Below the pieces are notes generated by a model that saw only the letters and a list, made by a program, of their open reading frames with translations, was not told the origin of the DNA and did no database searches. Shown here in pieces: positions 15,211-22,526 of a DNA stretch of 25,955 nt (its first letter is position 1; every line of letters starts with the position of its first letter). This DNA is from CAG-791 sp045117315 (GTDB lineage Bacteria; Bacillota; Clostridia; Lachnospirales; Lachnospiraceae), in the NCBI GenBank assembly GCA_045117315.1, contig JBGUNJ010000205.1, positions 1 through 25,955 of the forward strand, given 5' to 3'. A program made the position numbers and the translations under genes.

Positions 15211-15723
15211 TTACAAATCTTCAAGTCCGGGCATTACATAGACCGTCATATATCCCTCTTCGGGTCTGATATCCAGAATGCAGTCCGCGATAGCCGGGAG
15301 AAGCAGGTCCTTTTTCCCTTCCCTGGCGACTGCATAGACATCATTCGATCCGGTCTCGATGACCTCGCGGAGTTTCCCGATTTCCCTTCCGTCTTCAGTC
15401 CGGACAGAAAGGCCTAAGATATCCGCAACATAATACTGGGCGTATCCCAGAGGAAGGGCATCCCTGCGGTCGATCAGAAGCGGAGTTCCCCGCAGGCGCT
15501 CCACATCTTCAATGCGGTCCAGCCCCTCAAATCCGAGGATGACGAATTTTTTAAAAAACTTCACGCTCCGGATCACAAGCCTGCGCTCGCCTTTTGGAGC
15601 ATCCAGAATCACCTCTTCCAGATCCAGAAAGCGGGCGGGATCCTCGGTTGTGGGAAAAACCTTCACCTCTCCCCGAAGCCCGTGTGTCCCTGTGATCACG
15701 CCAACCTGGAATCGTTCTGTCAA
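15211..15723 (-). CDS. rimM: 16S rRNA processing protein RimM
   Basis: RimM (170 aa) helps mature the 30S head and binds S19. The N-terminal beta-barrel begins FQVGVITGTHGLRGEVKV, and the C-terminal PRC barrel contains YYVADILGLSV and GSNDVYAV. The length is normal. The start is TTG: AGGAGG lies 9 nt upstream and an in-frame stop directly precedes it, so no earlier start is possible. It follows khpA after a strong terminator, so rimM-trmD must have a promoter in 15724-15925 or rely on read-through; I find no convincing promoter there. Confidence 0.95.
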   Translation of the reverse strand: MTERFQVGVITGTHGLRGEVKVFPTTEDPARFLDLEEVILDAPKGERRLVIRSVKFFKKFVILGFEGLDRIEDVERLRGTPLLIDRRDALPLGYAQYYVADILGLSVRTEDGREIGKLREVIETGSNDVYAVAREGKKDLLLPAIADCILDIRPEEGYMTVYVMPGLEDL

Positions 15724-15783
15724 GTTTCAACACCTCCTCAGGCCGCGGCCTTGTGAGCGCATACTGGAAACGGCACCGTGACA

Positions 15784-15799
15784 GCCGGGCAAGCCCGGC
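15784..15799. other. compact GC hairpin upstream of rimM
   Basis: GCCGGG pairs perfectly with CCCGGC around a 4-nt loop, about 60 nt upstream of the rimM start. There is no T-run on either side, so it is not a terminator. Role unknown. Confidence 0.45.
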
Positions 15800-15843
15800 A
15801 TTAGCTGCCGCTTTCCACGCTGCTTTCTGTATATCTGCTCTTT

Positions 15844-15890
15844 GAGCATGGTTCACTGACTCACAAGATTAAAGCCACGCGCTGCTTTGC
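15844..15890. repeat. dispersed repeat, copy B (khpA-rimM gap)
   Basis: It matches 6976-7022 in the pelF-pelG gap, with GATTAAAGCCAC exactly shared. Here GATTAAAGC (15867-15875) is also reverse-complementary to GCTTTAATC (15911-15919), so the copy can fold into a long hairpin that ends just before the khpA terminator. The two copies, one in the core ribosomal block and one in the pel locus, suggest a genome-wide element. Confidence 0.65.
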
Positions 15891-15925
15891 GCGTACCGCG
15901 CTCACGCATCGCTTTAATCAGATGA

Positions 15926-15954
15926 TAAAGAACAAAAAGCGGCGTTTCCGCCGC
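15926..15954 (-). terminator. Rho-independent terminator after khpA
   Basis: On the minus strand GCGGCG and CGCCGC pair around a GAAA tetraloop and are followed by TTTTTGTTCTTT. It begins about 20 nt after the khpA stop. It is the strongest terminator in the window and divides the block into rpsP-khpA and rimM-trmD-pel. Confidence 0.92.
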
Positions 15955-15973
15955 ACTTTTGTTTCAGCCCGTT

Positions 15974-16201
15974 TCAATCGATGTCCACATCGATTCTGTA
16001 ATCTTCCTGGGATGAGGCGGCCTTAACGACAGATCGGATTGCTCTGGCGATTCGTCCCTGCCGACCGATCACTTTTCCCATGTCCGAAGGCGCCACATGC
16101 AGCTGTACCCGGATGTTCCTGCCTTCTTTTTTCTCGGTCACGACGACTTCGTCGGGATTATCGACAAGAGCCTTCGCGATCACTTCAACCAATTCTTTCA
16201 T
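15974..16201 (-). CDS. khpA: KH-domain RNA-binding protein KhpA (YlqC)
   Basis: This is a 75-aa single-KH-domain protein. The RNA-binding loop is KVIGRQGRIARAIR, preceded by the typical MKELVEVIAKALVDNP start. KhpA pairs with KhpB in Firmicutes and affects cell division and RNA metabolism. A TTG two codons upstream is in frame, but the ATG at 16201 has GAAGGA 6 nt before it and gives the usual family length. It follows rpsP by 29 bp, the normal order. Confidence 0.95.
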   Translation of the reverse strand: MKELVEVIAKALVDNPDEVVVTEKKEGRNIRVQLHVAPSDMGKVIGRQGRIARAIRSVVKAASSQEDYRIDVDID

Positions 16202-16230
16202 AGACAATCCTTCCGGTCATCAGGTAATGA

Positions 16231-16473
16231 TTATTTAATACCTGCCTGCTTGAACAGTTTTTTGACCACGGTCGTGGGCTGTGCGCCATTTTTGAGCCAT
16301 TTCTTAGCGGCTTCAGCATCGATTTCAACAGTGCCGGGATCAGTGTTGGGATTATAATGTCCGATTGTGTCGATTGCTCTGCCATCCCTGGGGGTGGATG
16401 CATCCGCAACTACGATTCTGTAGAGAGGCACCTTCTTCTCACCGATTCTTGTAAGTCTGATTTTAACTGCCAT
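16231..16473 (-). CDS. rpsP: 30S ribosomal protein S16
   Basis: At 80 aa this is a standard S16: MAVKIRLTRIGEKKVPLYRI, then VVADASTPRDGR and IGHYNPNTDP. S16 is needed for early 30S assembly. A strong AAGGAGG site sits 7-8 nt before the ATG. It leads the rpsP-khpA pair; upstream lies a 437-bp gap with a possible attenuator. Confidence 0.98.
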   Translation of the reverse strand: MAVKIRLTRIGEKKVPLYRIVVADASTPRDGRAIDTIGHYNPNTDPGTVEIDAEAAKKWLKNGAQPTTVVKKLFKQAGIK

Positions 16474-16608
16474 TGTCTTTCCTCCTTGCTCCTTGCACCC
16501 GCCTTTTGCTGCGGCGTGCTTCTGAATTGCTGTTTGTGAATTTGTTTCTCGTCTGTATAACTGCAGGACTTGTTACTGAGCGGTCTCCGCGCCCTGTCCG
16601 TTTCTTTC

Positions 16609-16659
16609 AAAAAAGTCCCAGCCTCAGGCCGGCTGTACTGTCAGGTACAGTCCTTTTTT
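16609..16659. promoter_or_regulatory. overlapping hairpins with flanking T-runs between ffh and rpsP
   Basis: Reading the minus strand, CTGTAC (16650-16645) can pair with GTACAG (16638-16633). The same GTACAG extended to GTACAGCC can instead pair with GGCTGGGAC (16623-16615, one bulge and one mismatch), followed by six T (16614-16609). This is the layout of an antiterminator/terminator pair about 140 nt before rpsP. On the plus strand the first hairpin is also followed by six T (16654-16659), so a simple bidirectional terminator after ffh is the main alternative. Confidence 0.5.
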
Positions 16660-16820
16660 ATATTCCGGAACCTGATCATGAGTCCCCCACAGACCCGTTG
16701 CGATTCCGGTTCAAAAATCCCGGCTGCATTTTCATATGTAAGAAGCCGCGCATTGCCCTGCGCCGCAGGCGCTGCAGCAATGTTCCCGACATCCGGAAAT
16801 GCCGCCCGGGAAATCTGACT

Positions 16821-16910
16821 TAAGTAAATATATTTTAAAAATTTCAGTAACTGTATTTATTTAAATAATATGAATAACTGTATTAAATAACTGATCTTAA
16901 CAACCTGATA
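16821..16910. other. AT-rich segment downstream of ffh
   Basis: This stretch is much richer in A and T than the rest of the window. On the minus strand it repeats a short motif, CAGTTATT or CAGTTACT, three times at roughly 15-30 bp spacing. No gene, and no promoter with acceptable boxes and spacing, could be fixed in it. The remainder of the 16474-16910 gap holds only the overlapping hairpins at 16609-16659 and the rpsP ribosome-binding site. Confidence 0.5.
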
Positions 16911-18302
16911 TCAGAAGGGAAAGCCTCCGCGCCGTCCGCCCATTCCTCCGAACATTCCGGACAGGGGGTTTCTTCCGCGTCTGCGGCCTCCGCCCATGTT
17001 TCCGACCTGTTTCATCATCTTCTGCATCTGGGTAAACTGCTTGATGAAGCGGTTAACCGTCGCGATGTCACAGCCGGAGCCCTTGGCAATCCTGTGCTTT
17101 CGCTGAGGGGTCAGGATCTTGGGATTGGCCCGCTCCTGAGGCGTCATACTGAGGATGATGGCCTCAGTCTGTTTGAGCTGCTTTTCGTCGACAGCTCCCT
17201 CGATCATATCGCGGCTCATTCCAAGTCCCGGAAGCATGGAGAGGATACTGGACATGCCGCCCATCTTGCGCATCTGCTTCATGCTCTCAAGGTAGTCGTT
17301 GAAATCGAACTTGCCCTTGCGCACACGGCCCGCCATGTCGCGGCTTTTCTCCTCATCCTCCTTGTCAAGCGCTTCCTGCGCCTTGTCGATCAGGGTGAGG
17401 ACATCGCCCATGCCCAGAATACGGCTGGCCATTCTGTCCGGATAAAACTGCTCCAGATCCGAGAGTTTCTCGCCCATACCGATGTAGAGAATGGGCTTGC
17501 CGGTGACTGCCTTGATCGAAAGCGCCGCGCCGCCCCGGGTGTCGCCGTCCATTTTGGTCAGGATTACGCCGTCGACGCCGACTTTCTCATCGAATGTCTT
17601 GGCGACATTTACCGCCTCCTGTCCGGTCATGGCATCCACTACCAGGATGGTCTCATGCACAGTGACGGAGTCCTTGATGTCGGAGAGCTCCTCCATCATG
17701 GCCTCATCGATCTGCAGACGACCGGCAGTATCGAGGATGATGACATTCTCGCCCTTCTCGCGGGCATACTGCATGGCGGCCTCTGCGATCATGGCCGGTC
17801 TGCGCCCGTCCTCCATGGCAAATACATCCACACCCTGCTTTTCGCCGTTGACCTGCAGCTGTTTGACAGCCGCCGGCCTGTAGATGTCCAGGGCCACCAG
17901 AAGAGGCTTGCGTCCCTTCGATTTGAACTTTCCGGCCAGCTTTGCGGCCGTGGTCGTCTTACCTGCGCCCTGAAGGCCTGCCATCATGATCACGGTGGGG
18001 GTCCCGCCGGGCTGAAGAGGAATCTCGGTCATCTCCGAGCCCATGAGACTGGTCATCTCCTCATTGACGATCTTCACGACCATCTGAGCGGGATTGAGTC
18101 CGCTCATGACGTCCGCGCCGATCGCCCTCTCCTGGACAGAAGACACAAAGTTCTTAACGACTTTGAAATTGACGTCGGCCTCGAGAAGAGCCATCTTGAC
18201 CTCTCTCATGGCCGATCTGACATCTGCTTCTGTCAGACGCCCTTTGCCGCTGAGGTTCCGGAACACCTGATTCAGTTTTTCAGTCAGACTCTCAAATGCC
18301 AT
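16911..18302 (-). CDS. ffh: signal recognition particle protein Ffh
   Basis: The 463-aa GTPase of the SRP binds signal sequences emerging from the ribosome and docks with FtsY. The N domain ends near 95; the G domain carries GLQGAGKTTT (109-118), DTAGR (191-195) and TKMDGDTRGG (249-258). The M domain (about 320-440) is rich in Met and holds the SGCDIATVNRFIKQF helix that contacts SRP RNA. The tail is Gly/Arg/Met-rich, ending GGFPF, as in many Firmicutes. The ATG lies 57 bp after ylxM, and the pair should be cotranscribed. No SRP RNA gene was recognised in the window. Confidence 0.98.
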   Translation of the reverse strand: MAFESLTEKLNQVFRNLSGKGRLTEADVRSAMREVKMALLEADVNFKVVKNFVSSVQERAIGADVMSGLNPAQMVVKIVNEEMTSLMGSEMTEIPLQPGGTPTVIMMAGLQGAGKTTTAAKLAGKFKSKGRKPLLVALDIYRPAAVKQLQVNGEKQGVDVFAMEDGRRPAMIAEAAMQYAREKGENVIILDTAGRLQIDEAMMEELSDIKDSVTVHETILVVDAMTGQEAVNVAKTFDEKVGVDGVILTKMDGDTRGGAALSIKAVTGKPILYIGMGEKLSDLEQFYPDRMASRILGMGDVLTLIDKAQEALDKEDEEKSRDMAGRVRKGKFDFNDYLESMKQMRKMGGMSSILSMLPGLGMSRDMIEGAVDEKQLKQTEAIILSMTPQERANPKILTPQRKHRIAKGSGCDIATVNRFIKQFTQMQKMMKQVGNMGGGRRRGRNPLSGMFGGMGGRRGGFPF

Positions 18303-18359
18303 TCACTCTGTTCCTTTCTCCTTCCGGTCCGCCGGAAAGAATCATAGCTCCAGCTCCTG

Positions 18360-18701
18360 TCAGCTCAGGCTGTCCAGAATCCTGCCCGCTATCCCGCGGA
18401 CAGTCCCGGCCAATTCGTCGAGGTCCTTCGCCGTTTCAGCTGCCGCGTTCAGCTGCTCAGCCGCCTCTCTCATACTGTAAAAGCGCCTGATCATACCGAG
18501 CTTCTTCTCATACCCCTTCATGAGATCCGTAGCCCTGCGGATGAGATCGTGGACTGCCTGACGGCTGATCCCCTCCTGCTCCGCGATCTCGTTGAGTGAG
18601 AGATTCTCATAAACAGCCTGCTCATATATTTTCTGCTGATGTGCTGTGAGGAGCTGTCCGTAGAAGTCATACAGGAGCCCCTGTTCTACTATTTTTTCCA
18701 T
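18360..18701 (-). CDS. ylxM: YlxM-family helix-turn-helix protein, SRP-associated
   Basis: The 113-aa protein matches YlxM/p13, small HTH proteins encoded next to ffh in Firmicutes that modulate SRP function. The sigma-like HTH is visible in LSLNEIAEQEGISRQAVHDLIRRA (about 34-57), preceded by YGQLLTAHQQKIYE, typical of the family. There is no usable Shine-Dalgarno before the ATG; the promoter directly upstream places the transcription start only a few nt before it, so the mRNA is predicted to be nearly leaderless. It heads the ylxM-ffh unit. Confidence 0.93.
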   Translation of the reverse strand: MEKIVEQGLLYDFYGQLLTAHQQKIYEQAVYENLSLNEIAEQEGISRQAVHDLIRRATDLMKGYEKKLGMIRRFYSMREAAEQLNAAAETAKDLDELAGTVRGIAGRILDSLS

Positions 18702-18710
18702 ACCTGTGCT

Positions 18711-18739
18711 ATTTTACTCACCGCACCTGTGATTGTCAA
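18711..18739 (-). promoter_or_regulatory. promoter of ylxM-ffh
   Basis: A perfect -35 TTGACA (18739-18734) and a -10 TAAAAT (18716-18711) are exactly 17 bp apart. Only 9 nt separate the -10 box from the ylxM ATG, so transcription should begin about 3 nt before, or at, the start codon. Confidence 0.85.
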
Positions 18740-18756
18740 GCAAAAATTCTTGACAA
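18733..18756. promoter_or_regulatory. operator-like inverted repeat over the ylxM -35 box
   Basis: TTGTCAAG (18733-18740) and CTTGACAA (18749-18756) are perfect 8-bp inverted arms with an 8-bp spacer. One arm contains the -35 hexamer of the ylxM promoter. The repeat lies upstream of the predicted transcript, so it would act as DNA, for example as a dimeric repressor site. No binding protein can be named. Confidence 0.55.
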
Positions 18757-18828
18757 ATTGAGCAATTATTTCAGCCCGATTATTTCTGCCAATATTTCTG
18801 CATCGTTGTTTTTTACAGACACCGGAGC

Positions 18829-18871
18829 AAAAAAATCCGCAGCGGATAGGGTAGCCTTTCCTGCTGCGGAT
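18829..18871 (-). terminator. Rho-independent terminator upstream of ylxM
   Basis: On the minus strand ATCCGCAGC (18871-18863) pairs perfectly with GCTGCGGAT (18843-18835) around a 19-nt loop and is followed by a run of T to 18829. It lies 65 nt beyond another hairpin terminator (18936-18967), so it is either a back-up for the GH25-like gene or ends an unrecognised short transcript from the intervening segment. Confidence 0.75.
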
Positions 18872-18935
18872 AGATCGGATATATGTAAGAAGCAGTCACG
18901 GGATGCCTGCGCTGCCTCCGGCACAAACATCCGTA

Positions 18936-18967
18936 GTGAAAAATCTTGTCGATACAAGATTTTTCAC
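18936..18967. terminator. bidirectional terminator at the end of the GH25-like gene
   Basis: GTGAAAAATCTTG (18936-18948) and CAAGATTTTTCAC (18955-18967) form a perfect 13-bp stem with a 6-nt loop. The A/T runs within the arms allow it to work in both directions. The stop codon of the GH25-like gene (18964-18966) lies inside the stem. Confidence 0.8.
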
Positions 18968-20127
18968 TCTTTGACCTGGATTCTGGCGTAGAGAAGGGCG
19001 TCTCCGGGGACTCCGTTCAGGCGTCCTTCCCTGCTGTATTCCCAGCAGGAAATACTGTAAGGAAAAGAGACCGACATCTCGTGGTCGATCAGCCACCGGT
19101 CATATTCCGCGGCTTCTGTAATGTCCAGCTGGGCGGCAAATGTGTGAATACTTCCGCCGATCATTGGCCTAAGGCCGTTTTTACTTAGCATTTCACAAAG
19201 TCCGGACACAGTGTCCGTCCATTTCCTGTAGTCTTTTTCATTGTCGGAGATTGTTTCCACATTGCGGACCCTGACGACCACGGTCACATCTTCCTCATCT
19301 GCGGCGCCGGCAGCGTTCTCCTTATCCTCCCCGGTTTCCTCCTGCCCGGATTCTTCATGATCCGTATCTCCGGTATCCGCGGCTTCTTGATCCGGGGCTT
19401 TTCTGTATGCAGATTTCTCTTCGGAAATGAGAGACATTATCTGCATGACCGCCTCAGACATGGCGCTCTCACCGCACGGTTTATCCACTTCCAGACACAG
19501 CATTACCGGAATATTCCTCTTTTCCGCTTCCTCGTAATTTCTCTCAAACTGCCGGTCGGGGTCAAATCCGCCGGATTTGAGTTTTCCGGCCCGGATGGTC
19601 ACCTCGGCGACATCGCTCTGCGAAAATCTCTCCCAGTCTATTCTTCCGTTGTCGTCGGAGATCAGCGCTCCGTGCGACAGGGTCAATGAGGGATAAGTAC
19701 CTTTGTACTCCGTGGTTTTTCCGTCCTCACAGATGAGCATTCCCGACGGAATGATATTTTTTTCAACACCGTCTTTCACAGGATAAAAATAATATTTTCC
19801 TTCGCTCACCACTATGATCTGGTCGCTGAAGACCTGCCGCAGCATAAGCGTCGTGCCCTGACCGGACTCCAGAGAATCCCGAATTCTGGCAAGGATGACC
19901 TGCCGCTCCTTCTCTGCCGCCTCTTCTCTGATCGACCTGAGCTGGGCATCAGAATAAAATTTTCTGACCCCGTCGGTCCCTCGTACCCGCAGACGGAAAA
20001 AAACGAACATGGCAAATAAAAGAGCCGCGATCGTCAGACAGCTAAGGAAGATAGTATTCCATAACAAAAACATGCGGACCTTGTTGGAATTTACTCTTTC
20101 GTCCTTTTTGACATTCTTCCGGTCCAT
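18964..20127 (-). CDS. membrane-anchored, GH25-like protein with acidic insert, function unknown
   Basis: This 387-aa protein has a basic start, one membrane helix (about 20-46), a charged helical segment (about 50-90), and then a domain resembling the GH25 lysozyme barrel. The stretch GALISDDNGRIDWERFSQS followed by VAEVTIRAG and FERNYEEAEKRNIPVMLCLEV parallels the GH25 pattern (start strand, 'IDW..', 'aiiRag', 'f..N...A...gipvg'). The first catalytic Asp of the usual 'GIDVS' strand is not present (LIS), so muramidase activity is doubtful. An acidic low-complexity insert (about 245-285, rich in Glu, Asp, Gly) interrupts the barrel. The ATG has GAGGG 4 nt upstream. It follows ilvA by 107 bp and ends in a strong terminator. 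The fold call is by eye and moderate. Confidence 0.62.
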   Translation of the reverse strand: MDRKNVKKDERVNSNKVRMFLLWNTIFLSCLTIAALLFAMFVFFRLRVRGTDGVRKFYSDAQLRSIREEAAEKERQVILARIRDSLESGQGTTLMLRQVFSDQIIVVSEGKYYFYPVKDGVEKNIIPSGMLICEDGKTTEYKGTYPSLTLSHGALISDDNGRIDWERFSQSDVAEVTIRAGKLKSGGFDPDRQFERNYEEAEKRNIPVMLCLEVDKPCGESAMSEAVMQIMSLISEEKSAYRKAPDQEAADTGDTDHEESGQEETGEDKENAAGAADEEDVTVVVRVRNVETISDNEKDYRKWTDTVSGLCEMLSKNGLRPMIGGSIHTFAAQLDITEAAEYDRWLIDHEMSVSFPYSISCWEYSREGRLNGVPGDALLYARIQVKE

Positions 20128-20234
20128 TTTCCCTCATTTCCGAAACCACCTGCCGGTCAGGCAGTGTTTCTGTATGCAGCAGCTCTGTTTCATCAGACAA
20201 AGTCCCCTGCGACGCCGGGAACTCAAAAAGAAGG

Positions 20235-21488
20235 TCAGCTCCTGGTCTTGGCCGGACGGGGATGGAAACCGCCCTTCTTGAGGACCTCGATGATCTCGTT
20301 TTTGTGTTCCGTTCCGAAGGCCTCCATTGTGATGCGAAGTTCCACCGCGGCGCTGCGATTGATCGAGACAAACTGGTTGTGTTCCAGTTTGACGACGTTT
20401 CCGCTGGTCTGGGCGATGAGTCCTGAGATGCGGTGGAGTTCGCCCGGCTTGTCGGGCAGAAGCACCGAGACAGTGAAAATACGGTCCCGCAGGATCAGTC
20501 CCTGCTGGACGACAGACGACATGGTGATGACATCCATGTTGCCCCCGCTCAGGACACTGACGACTTTTTTGTCCGCACAGTCAATATGGCGCAGGGCGGC
20601 CACTGTCAGAAGGCCGGAATTCTCCACGATCATCTTATGGTTTTCCACCATGTCCAGGAAGGCAGTGACAAGTTCTTCATCCGGAATTGTAATGATCCCG
20701 TCCAGATTCTTCTGGAGATATGGGAAGATTTTGCTGCCGGGTGTCTTTACTGCCGTGCCGTCGGCGATCGTGTTGACTACAGGGAGAGTGACCACCTTTC
20801 CCGCTTCGAAGGACGCTTTGAGGCAGGCAGCCCCATCAGGCTCCACGCCGTATACCTTCACATTAGGCTTGAGAAGTTTGGCCAGGGTGGAGACACCTGC
20901 CGCCAGTCCGCCGCCGCCAACAGGAACCAGAATGATATCCACCAGGGGAAGGTCCTTGATGATCTCCATGGCGATCGTCCCCTGTCCTGTGGCGACATCC
21001 GGGTCGTTGAAGGGATGAATGAAAGTATATCCGTTTTCCTGAGCCAGTTTGTCCGCATAAGCAGCGGCGTCATCATAGACATCCCCGTGGAGGACCACCT
21101 CGGCCCCCAGCGCCTTTGTGCGGTTGACCTTGATCAGGGGAGTCGTCGTGGGCATGACGATGACCGCCTTTGCCCCGCACTCTCTCGCCGCGTAGGCAAC
21201 TCCCTGGGCGTGGTTTCCTGCCGAAGCCGCGATCAGGCCTCTCTCCCTCTCCTCCGGGGACAGGGTGCTGATCTTGTAATAGGCGCCGCGCACCTTATAG
21301 GCTCCGGTCCTCTGCATATTTTCGGGTTTCAGGTAAACTTTTCCCCCGGTCCGCTCGCTGAAATAATCCGAATAGACCAGTTTTGTATCAAGCGTCACCC
21401 GGCCGACCGCCTCGCAGGCCGCCTCGAACTGCTTCAATGTCAGGACGTTCTCTCCCGTTTTTTCTGTCTTTTCTGTCTTTTTTTTCAT
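20235..21488 (-). CDS. ilvA: threonine ammonia-lyase (threonine dehydratase) with one ACT domain
   Basis: The enzyme converts threonine to 2-oxobutanoate and ammonia with pyridoxal phosphate, the first step toward isoleucine or threonine breakdown. The PLP lysine is in TGAYKVRGA (K65), the Asn-containing loop is SAGNHAQGVA (89-98), and the phosphate-binding loop is PVGGGGLAAG (189-198). Residues about 335-410 form a single ACT domain (TVSVLLPDKPGELHRISGLI), as in the 417-aa class with one C-terminal ACT rather than the two-domain E. coli IlvA. The N-terminal dozen residues are a Lys/Thr/Glu repeat. The ATG has GAGGTG 4 nt upstream. It lies 83 bp after ftsY with no T-box or terminator seen between, so it may share the ftsY transcript. 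Confidence 0.95.
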   Translation of the reverse strand: MKKKTEKTEKTGENVLTLKQFEAACEAVGRVTLDTKLVYSDYFSERTGGKVYLKPENMQRTGAYKVRGAYYKISTLSPEERERGLIAASAGNHAQGVAYAARECGAKAVIVMPTTTPLIKVNRTKALGAEVVLHGDVYDDAAAYADKLAQENGYTFIHPFNDPDVATGQGTIAMEIIKDLPLVDIILVPVGGGGLAAGVSTLAKLLKPNVKVYGVEPDGAACLKASFEAGKVVTLPVVNTIADGTAVKTPGSKIFPYLQKNLDGIITIPDEELVTAFLDMVENHKMIVENSGLLTVAALRHIDCADKKVVSVLSGGNMDVITMSSVVQQGLILRDRIFTVSVLLPDKPGELHRISGLIAQTSGNVVKLEHNQFVSINRSAAVELRITMEAFGTEHKNEIIEVLKKGGFHPRPAKTRS

Positions 21489-21571
21489 CCTTCACCTCTA
21501 TAGCCAAGTCAGCTAAGTTACTCAAAAGCCGGATTCCGCACAACACGTATGCGGAAGCAGGCCGCTGCTAT

Positions 21572-22480
21572 TCAATAAAACAGCGCGTCCACATATTCAT
21601 CGGGATTAAAGCGCTGCAGGTCCTCTATTTTTTCTCCGACTCCGATAAACTTGACCGGAACTCCAACTTCGGACTGGACCGCGATCGCGATGCCGCCCTT
21701 GGCGGTTCCGTCCATCTTGGTCAGTATAATTCCTGTGAGGTTGGTAACAGAGGCGAATTCCCTGGCCTGGGAGACAGCATTCTGTCCGGTCGCCGCGTCC
21801 AGTACGACCCAGTTTTCCCTGTAGCACCCGGGGAACTCCCTGGTGATGATCCTGTCGATCTTGGCCAGCTCGTTCATCAGGTTCTTTTTGTTGTGCAGCC
21901 TTCCCGCCGTGTCGCACAGCAGGATATCGATCTTTCTGGCCTTGGCCGCCTGTACGGCGTCATAGACCACGCTGGCAGGATCGGATCCTTCCGCTCCCCC
22001 GATAATATCGACGCCGGCCCTGCGGGCCCACTCTGTAAGCTGCTCGTTTGCGGCCGCGCGGAATGTATCCGCGGAGGCGATCAGGACGCGCTTGCCCTGT
22101 TTTTTATAATTTGCGGCCAGTTTCCCGATCGAAGTGGTCTTGCCGACGCCGTTGACGCCGATCACCAGCACTACAGCGGGTCCCTTTTCGAAATCATAGG
22201 CATCCTTGCCCTGCTTCATGCGGTTGCGGATCCCAAGGATCAGCTCCTGACGGCAGTCCGCCGCATATTTGATGCGCTCTGCCCGCACTTCCTCACGCAG
22301 ATGATCCAGAAGCTCCTGCGTGGTCCTCACGCCGATATCTCCCATGATCATGGTCTCTTCGAGTTCTTCGTAAAAATCTTCATCCACTCTCTCGTAGCTG
22401 TTGAAGATCTGGTCCATGCTGTCCGTGAAGTTGGCCCTGGTTTTTTTCAGGCCCTCTTTGAGTCTGTCAAAAAATCCCAT
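21572..22480 (-). CDS. ftsY: signal recognition particle receptor FtsY
   Basis: FtsY (302 aa) is the SRP receptor GTPase at the membrane. It begins MGFFDRLKEGLKKTRANF, an amphipathic membrane-targeting start, and lacks the long acidic A domain of E. coli, as usual in Firmicutes. G-domain motifs are GVNGVGKTTS (108-117), DTAGRLHNK (190-198) and TKMDGTAKGG (254-263). The frame is open further upstream, but the ATG at 22480 is chosen because AGGAGG lies 7 nt before it and the family start is exact. It follows smc by 46 bp, the standard order. Confidence 0.98.
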   Translation of the reverse strand: MGFFDRLKEGLKKTRANFTDSMDQIFNSYERVDEDFYEELEETMIMGDIGVRTTQELLDHLREEVRAERIKYAADCRQELILGIRNRMKQGKDAYDFEKGPAVVLVIGVNGVGKTTSIGKLAANYKKQGKRVLIASADTFRAAANEQLTEWARRAGVDIIGGAEGSDPASVVYDAVQAAKARKIDILLCDTAGRLHNKKNLMNELAKIDRIITREFPGCYRENWVVLDAATGQNAVSQAREFASVTNLTGIILTKMDGTAKGGIAIAVQSEVGVPVKFIGVGEKIEDLQRFNPDEYVDALFY

Positions 22481-22526
22481 TACAATCCTCCTGTATATTT
22501 TCCCTGAAAAAAGATGCAGCCCCCGC

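Noticed and set aside
17094..18347. Long open frame on the plus strand (about 417 codons) opposite ffh.
   Set aside because: It is an antisense shadow of the GC-biased ffh codons; it has no ribosome-binding site and its product is rich in His and Leu without domain pattern.
18872..18935. SRP (4.5S/6S-type) RNA gene near ffh, prompted by GGAGGCAGCGCAGG.
   Set aside because: The conserved SRP RNA helix with its GGAA loop and asymmetric bulge is not present.
18766..18957. 63-codon minus-strand frame upstream of ylxM, with an internal ATG giving a 54-aa peptide.
   Set aside because: It runs through two terminator hairpins, begins inside one, overlaps the ylxM operator region, has no Shine-Dalgarno and matches no family I know.
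21489..21571. T-box or branched-chain leader in front of ilvA.
   Set aside because: The gap is only 83 bp and contains no T-box signature or terminator.
20433..22507. Long plus-strand open frames opposite ilvA and ftsY.
   Set aside because: They mirror strongly supported conserved genes on the other strand and show no motifs of their own.
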